A stretch of DNA of 14,327 nucleotides from Parcubacteria group bacterium GW2011_GWA2_36_10. Its GTDB lineage: Bacteria > Patescibacteriota > Patescibacteriia > UBA1558 > GWA2-36-10. Location of the stretch: contig LBRC01000029.1 in NCBI GenBank assembly GCA_000991205.1, positions 1-14,327 on the forward strand, read 5' to 3'. Each line of letters begins with the position of its first letter. Positions within the stretch are counted from its first letter, which is position 1. Of this stretch, positions 11,832 through 14,327 are shown one piece after another. Under the pieces are notes generated by a model. The model had not been told where the DNA came from and did not search any database. It was given only the letters and a program-made list of their open reading frames with translations. A program made the position numbers and the translations under genes.

Positions 11832-13605
11832 GGCAGAGACAAAAAATTCTGCCGAGCATCGATCCGACGGTGCCAGTCGGGGCTTGAGTGGTCAAGGTGA
11901 CATTGCGAATACCTTTTTCGCGGATAGCCTTGCGTACCTCATCAGGCATAGTTTTCATAAAGCCAGATTCTAAAAATTTATCGGCCTCAAATTTAGGGAA
12001 AGCACCTTTTTCTTGAGCAAGATCGGCGGAAGCTTTATACATCTCTTGGGTGATAGCGCTATATATTTTGTCGATGAACTCTAGTGATTCATCCGAGCCA
12101 TAGCGCATGCGTAATTTAATCAACAATTCACCTAAGCCCAAAGTGCCACCGCCGACACGACGCTCTGATTTTTGATTGTCTTCATTTTCTTTGAAGTGAT
12201 AAGGAGTAAGGTCGATGACATTATCTAAAAAGCGAGTGAGGAGGCGGGCAGACTTTTTTAAAGCATCCCAATTCATTTTATAGACTGGACCAGTGGCATC
12301 TTCACCGATATTTTCCGCAAAAGAAGCAAGATATAAATGTCCAAGATTACAGACGCCCCAGCCCGGTAAGCCTTGTTCACCACAAGGATTAGTAGCGATG
12401 ATTTTATTAAAGTAATAAGAGTTGGATAATTTGTTATAGCGCTCCATAAAGACGATGCCCGGTTCAGCAGATTTGTGAGCAGAAGCGATGATTTTATTCC
12501 AAAGTTCGCGGGCTTTAATAGTCTTATATACTTTGGTTGGGTAGCCCATTTTTTTCCAAGCTTGTAAATCACCAGCCCAAGTTTGATGGTAGATTTCTGA
12601 ATAAGTCGGATTTTCATAGTCAGGAAATTCTAGATTCCAGTATTGATCATGTTTTAAGGCCGTCATAAAGTCATCAGAAATCATGACCGAGATATTGGCA
12701 TTTTCGATCATGCCCACTTGAGTTTTACTTTCGATGAACTCTAGCACATCAGGATGCCAGTCCCATTGCATTAGCATCAAAGCCCCTCGGCGGGAGCCGC
12801 CTTGCTCAATCAGCGCGGTAGTATAGGAAAAGAGGCCACCCCAGGAAACCGAGCCTGAAGATTTACCATGGACACCTTTGACATAGGCGTAGTGTGGGCG
12901 TAAAGCGCTCAATGACATCCCTACACCACCGCCACGAGACATGATTTCCACCATCTGATAAAGTGTGTCTTGGATGATACCACGGCGGGAGTCGGCTGGG
13001 TTTGGGATGACGTAGCAATTAAATAAAGTCAGATTGCCAGTGTAGTGATCTTTGCCATCGACATTAGCCCCTGTCATGATGCGACCAGCCGGCTGGATAT
13101 ATTTTTTATTTAGTTGTTCAAAAAATTCTTCCAAGTATTGGCTTTTTTTCTCGTCAGTTTTTTCCATACTGGCCACGGCTTTAGCGACACGACGATGAGC
13201 ATCGTCGATGGACTCGATCGGCTTATCGCATTTGCGTAGCTCTTGAGTGAATTCAAAATTATTTTCTTGATCTGCATAGATGCCAGTCACCATGTGTAAG
13301 ACTACTCGGCCGTCGTCTAGCATTTTTTTGATCACACCAAGATCTTTTTTTGGATACTTACGATCTTCTTTGGTGATGACGATGACTAAATCACCAGTTT
13401 CGATATCATCTTTTTTTTCTTTGATCGAATATCTATCCAAAAAAATGATTCTACCCAAAGTGTCAAAGTTCACTGATTGATTCAAGATGTGTTTGGCTTG
13501 TTTGCTTAAGAAAATATTTTTGGTTTCCAAGTCTTTGACTTCTTGGCAAGTCACTTCTTTGCCGTACTCTAATCTCGCTTTTTTTCGGGATGATTTTGCC
13601 GTCAA
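11773..13605 (-). CDS. nrdJ: NrdJ catalytic fragment, adenosylcobalamin-dependent class II ribonucleotide reductase
   Basis: A 610-residue frame holding most of the barrel that reduces ribonucleotides to deoxyribonucleotides with adenosylcobalamin as radical source. Key sites are the first redox cysteine in LFNCYVIPNP (C197) and NPCGEQ (406-411, with the thiyl cysteine 408 and glutamate 410). The second redox cysteine is in GVCNLG (C419). RRVGGGTLGLGELLIKL and TLTTQAPTGT follow. Real homology starts around KKARLEYGKEV near residue 8; the first residues come from a shifted frame. After TGTVGSMLG the frame leaves the family and ends. No O2- or Fe-dependent partner (NrdB) is seen, consistent with class II. 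It relies on the same cofactor made by the CobA-type enzyme at 6445. Confidence 0.93.
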   Translation of the reverse strand: MTAKSSRKKARLEYGKEVTCQEVKDLETKNIFLSKQAKHILNQSVNFDTLGRIIFLDRYSIKEKKDDIETGDLVIVITKEDRKYPKKDLGVIKKMLDDGRVVLHMVTGIYADQENNFEFTQELRKCDKPIESIDDAHRRVAKAVASMEKTDEKKSQYLEEFFEQLNKKYIQPAGRIMTGANVDGKDHYTGNLTLFNCYVIPNPADSRRGIIQDTLYQMVEIMSRGGGVGMSLSALRPHYAYVKGVHGKSSGSVSWGGLFSYTTALIEQGGSRRGALMLMQWDWHPDVLEFIESKTQVGMIENANISVMISDDFMTALKHDQYWNLEFPDYENPTYSEIYHQTWAGDLQAWKKMGYPTKVYKTIKARELWNKIIASAHKSAEPGIVFMERYNKLSNSYYFNKIIATNPCGEQGLPGWGVCNLGHLYLASFAENIGEDATGPVYKMNWDALKKSARLLTRFLDNVIDLTPYHFKENEDNQKSERRVGGGTLGLGELLIKLRMRYGSDESLEFIDKIYSAITQEMYKASADLAQEKGAFPKFEADKFLESGFMKTMPDEVRKAIREKGIRNVTLTTQAPTGTVGSMLGRIFCLCHGLKSDGSHQSPGSCTMLD

Positions 13606-14065
13606 ACTTATGCTCTAAAACACTTAAGACAATGTCAGCTAATTTTTGGGCTTCTTGAGCATCAAACTCTCCAGTCGCTAGGCCCGCTTTTTGGATAGCA
13701 TTAAAAACCTTGGCTTTATCAAAATCAACAATAGTGCCGTCACGCTTTTTGATTTTTTTGACTTCGCCACTTGCTTGCAAATTTAGACTTTGGTGGTGGG
13801 AGCGGGATTTAAAATAAGCACTCGAGGCCGAGGCTAATTCATTATCCAATAAGATGATATTAACGGCCGTACGCACATCGTCAGCTGATAGATATTCAGC
13901 GTCAAAATTTTCCTCTAAATACCGGATAATATCATCCGTCAGTTTTTCCGCTTTATTTTCGGCTTCCAAACCAGCTGATTGTAAAGCAGCCTTCAAAGAG
14001 AGGACAAGTTTGTGTTGATCAAAGTTTTCTTTTTGACCATTGCGTTTGACGATTTGCTTGAGCAT
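13463..14065 (-). CDS. nrdJ: NrdJ N-terminal fragment with two ATP-cone domains
   Basis: A 200-residue frame. Residues 1-95 form a complete ATP-cone (KQIVKRNGQKENFDQHKL to YFKSR), the allosteric dATP/ATP sensor of ribonucleotide reductases. A second cone starts at about 101 (VKKIKKRDGTIVDFDKAKV) but breaks off after KFDGKIIPK, at a run of seven A (minus strand, 13579-13585). Beyond this the frame is unrelated. The expected end of the second cone, about 30 residues with a YILYR-type helix, is missing, and the catalytic fragment resumes one frame over. Two NrdR-like boxes and a strong promoter lie upstream, so this is clearly the start of nrdJ. Confidence 0.88.
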   Translation of the reverse strand: MLKQIVKRNGQKENFDQHKLVLSLKAALQSAGLEAENKAEKLTDDIIRYLEENFDAEYLSADDVRTAVNIILLDNELASASSAYFKSRSHHQSLNLQASGEVKKIKKRDGTIVDFDKAKVFNAIQKAGLATGEFDAQEAQKLADIVLSVLEHKFDGKIIPKKSEIRVRQRSDLPRSQRLGNQKYFLKQTSQTHLESISEL

Positions 14066-14135
14066 AGATTTTTTGTTTGAATTTGTTAGTAAAATAAAAA
14101 GCCTTAATATATATTTTGGCTAATTTTGCGGCACA

Positions 14136-14183
14136 ACACTAGATGTAGTGCTTAAAAATATTATAGCACACAAGATAGAGTTT
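14136..14183 (-). promoter_or_regulatory. Tandem NrdR-like boxes upstream of nrdJ
   Basis: Box 1, ACACTAGATGTAGTGC (14136-14151), matches the palindrome ACACTATATATAGTGT at 13 of 16. Box 2, ACACAAGATAGAGTTT (14168-14183), matches at 12 of 16. They start 32 bases apart, three helical turns, the spacing known for the repressor NrdR. Box 2 fills the promoter spacer and box 1 covers the predicted start point. Confidence 0.75.
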
Positions 14184-14189
14184 TACCAA
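14160..14189 (-). promoter_or_regulatory. nrdJ promoter with extended -10
   Basis: On the minus strand: TTGGTA (-35), 18-base spacer, then TGCTATAAT with a perfect TATAAT at 14165-14160 and the TGn extension. The start is predicted near 14153, giving a leader of about 88 bases. Confidence 0.7.
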
Positions 14190-14271
14190 ATTTTGTTTTT
14201 ATTTTGGTGGTTTCACTTTTCGGCTTTAATTATAGAGTCTTTTTGCCAAAAAGTCTAATCTAGTTTTTAGA

Positions 14272-14300
14272 TTGCCAAATAGCCTTATTTTTGTTATATT
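14272..14300 (+). promoter_or_regulatory. Promoter for the gene starting at 14310
   Basis: TTGCCA (14272-14277), 17-base spacer, TATATT (14295-14300). Both boxes match 5 of 6. The ATG at 14310 lies only nine bases beyond the -10, so transcription should begin at or just before it. Confidence 0.6.
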
Positions 14301-14309
14301 GTTAGCATT

Positions 14310-14327
14310 ATGGCATTTAAGAAAAAC
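14310..14327 (+). CDS. Start of an unidentified rightward gene (partial)
   Basis: ATG at 14310 opens MAFKKN to the window edge. A good promoter ends nine bases upstream and there is no Shine-Dalgarno, which suggests a leaderless message. It is divergent from nrdJ. Too short to identify. Confidence 0.45.

Noticed and set aside
12273..12617. Open frames inside nrdJ, murC and other genes on other strands or frames
   Set aside because: They lie within well-supported coding regions, lack ribosome binding sites and show no family pattern.
13575..13590. Programmed -1 frameshift at the A-run (A AAA AAG) in nrdJ
   Set aside because: A -1 slip leads to a stop within four codons; the catalytic frame needs a +1 shift, and conserved residues are also missing, so a simple recoding site does not explain it.

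Overview
The window looks like a contig from a small-genome, AT-rich uncultivated bacterium, most likely Patescibacteria (Candidate Phyla Radiation). The reasons are short genes, many small orphan proteins, weak Shine-Dalgarno sites on most housekeeping genes, a single-domain GIY-YIG nuclease, DUF1653 and CYTH proteins, a type IV pilus ATPase, and intergenic DNA full of short GC-rich palindromes. The lineage is inferred; no rRNA is present.

Layout. Positions 1-1477 (+) carry the 3' part of murC and a small glutaredoxin, closed by a strong terminator. A tRNA-Arg(CCT) follows at 1575. Positions 1650-2048 are non-coding and full of inverted repeats, including a foldback element. A CYTH phosphohydrolase/cyclase-like gene follows (2049-2627, +). 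Positions 2628-3290 hold two damaged tRNA-Arg copies, a GIY-YIG gene, and two copies of a double-hairpin repeat on either side of that gene. From 3282 to 5284 (-) lie a CRP-like/GAF protein without a DNA-binding domain and pilT. From 5432 to 7002 (-) is a tight three-gene operon: a cobalamin adenosyltransferase, a DUF4430 (transcobalamin-like) membrane-anchored protein and a DUF6580 membrane protein. Positions 7006-8407 (+) hold three orphan genes, each with its own promoter, strong Shine-Dalgarno and terminator; a fourth of the same style lies at 9123-9746. Between them is a NUDIX/DUF1653 pair (-). From 9866 to 11187 (-) are a two-helix membrane protein, a HAD-like protein and an S51 peptidase. 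From 11298 to 14065 (-) is nrdJ, the cobalamin-dependent class II ribonucleotide reductase, split into three reading frames. Its promoter is overlapped by two NrdR-like boxes spaced 32 bp apart. A new rightward gene starts at 14310 with a promoter so close that its message should be leaderless.

How it fits together. The clearest theme is B12-dependent deoxynucleotide synthesis: putative corrinoid capture and uptake (DUF4430, DUF6580), conversion to adenosylcobalamin (CobA/BtuR type), use by NrdJ, and possibly a small glutaredoxin as reductant. The transport roles are inference. Three places (pilT, the second ATP-cone of nrdJ, the nrdJ barrel) each lack an estimated 30-60 conserved residues and change frame at the gap. 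That pattern suggests either local assembly errors or real gene decay and should be settled before any of these genes is called dead. The four orphan genes with cassette-like architecture are the least explained part of the window.
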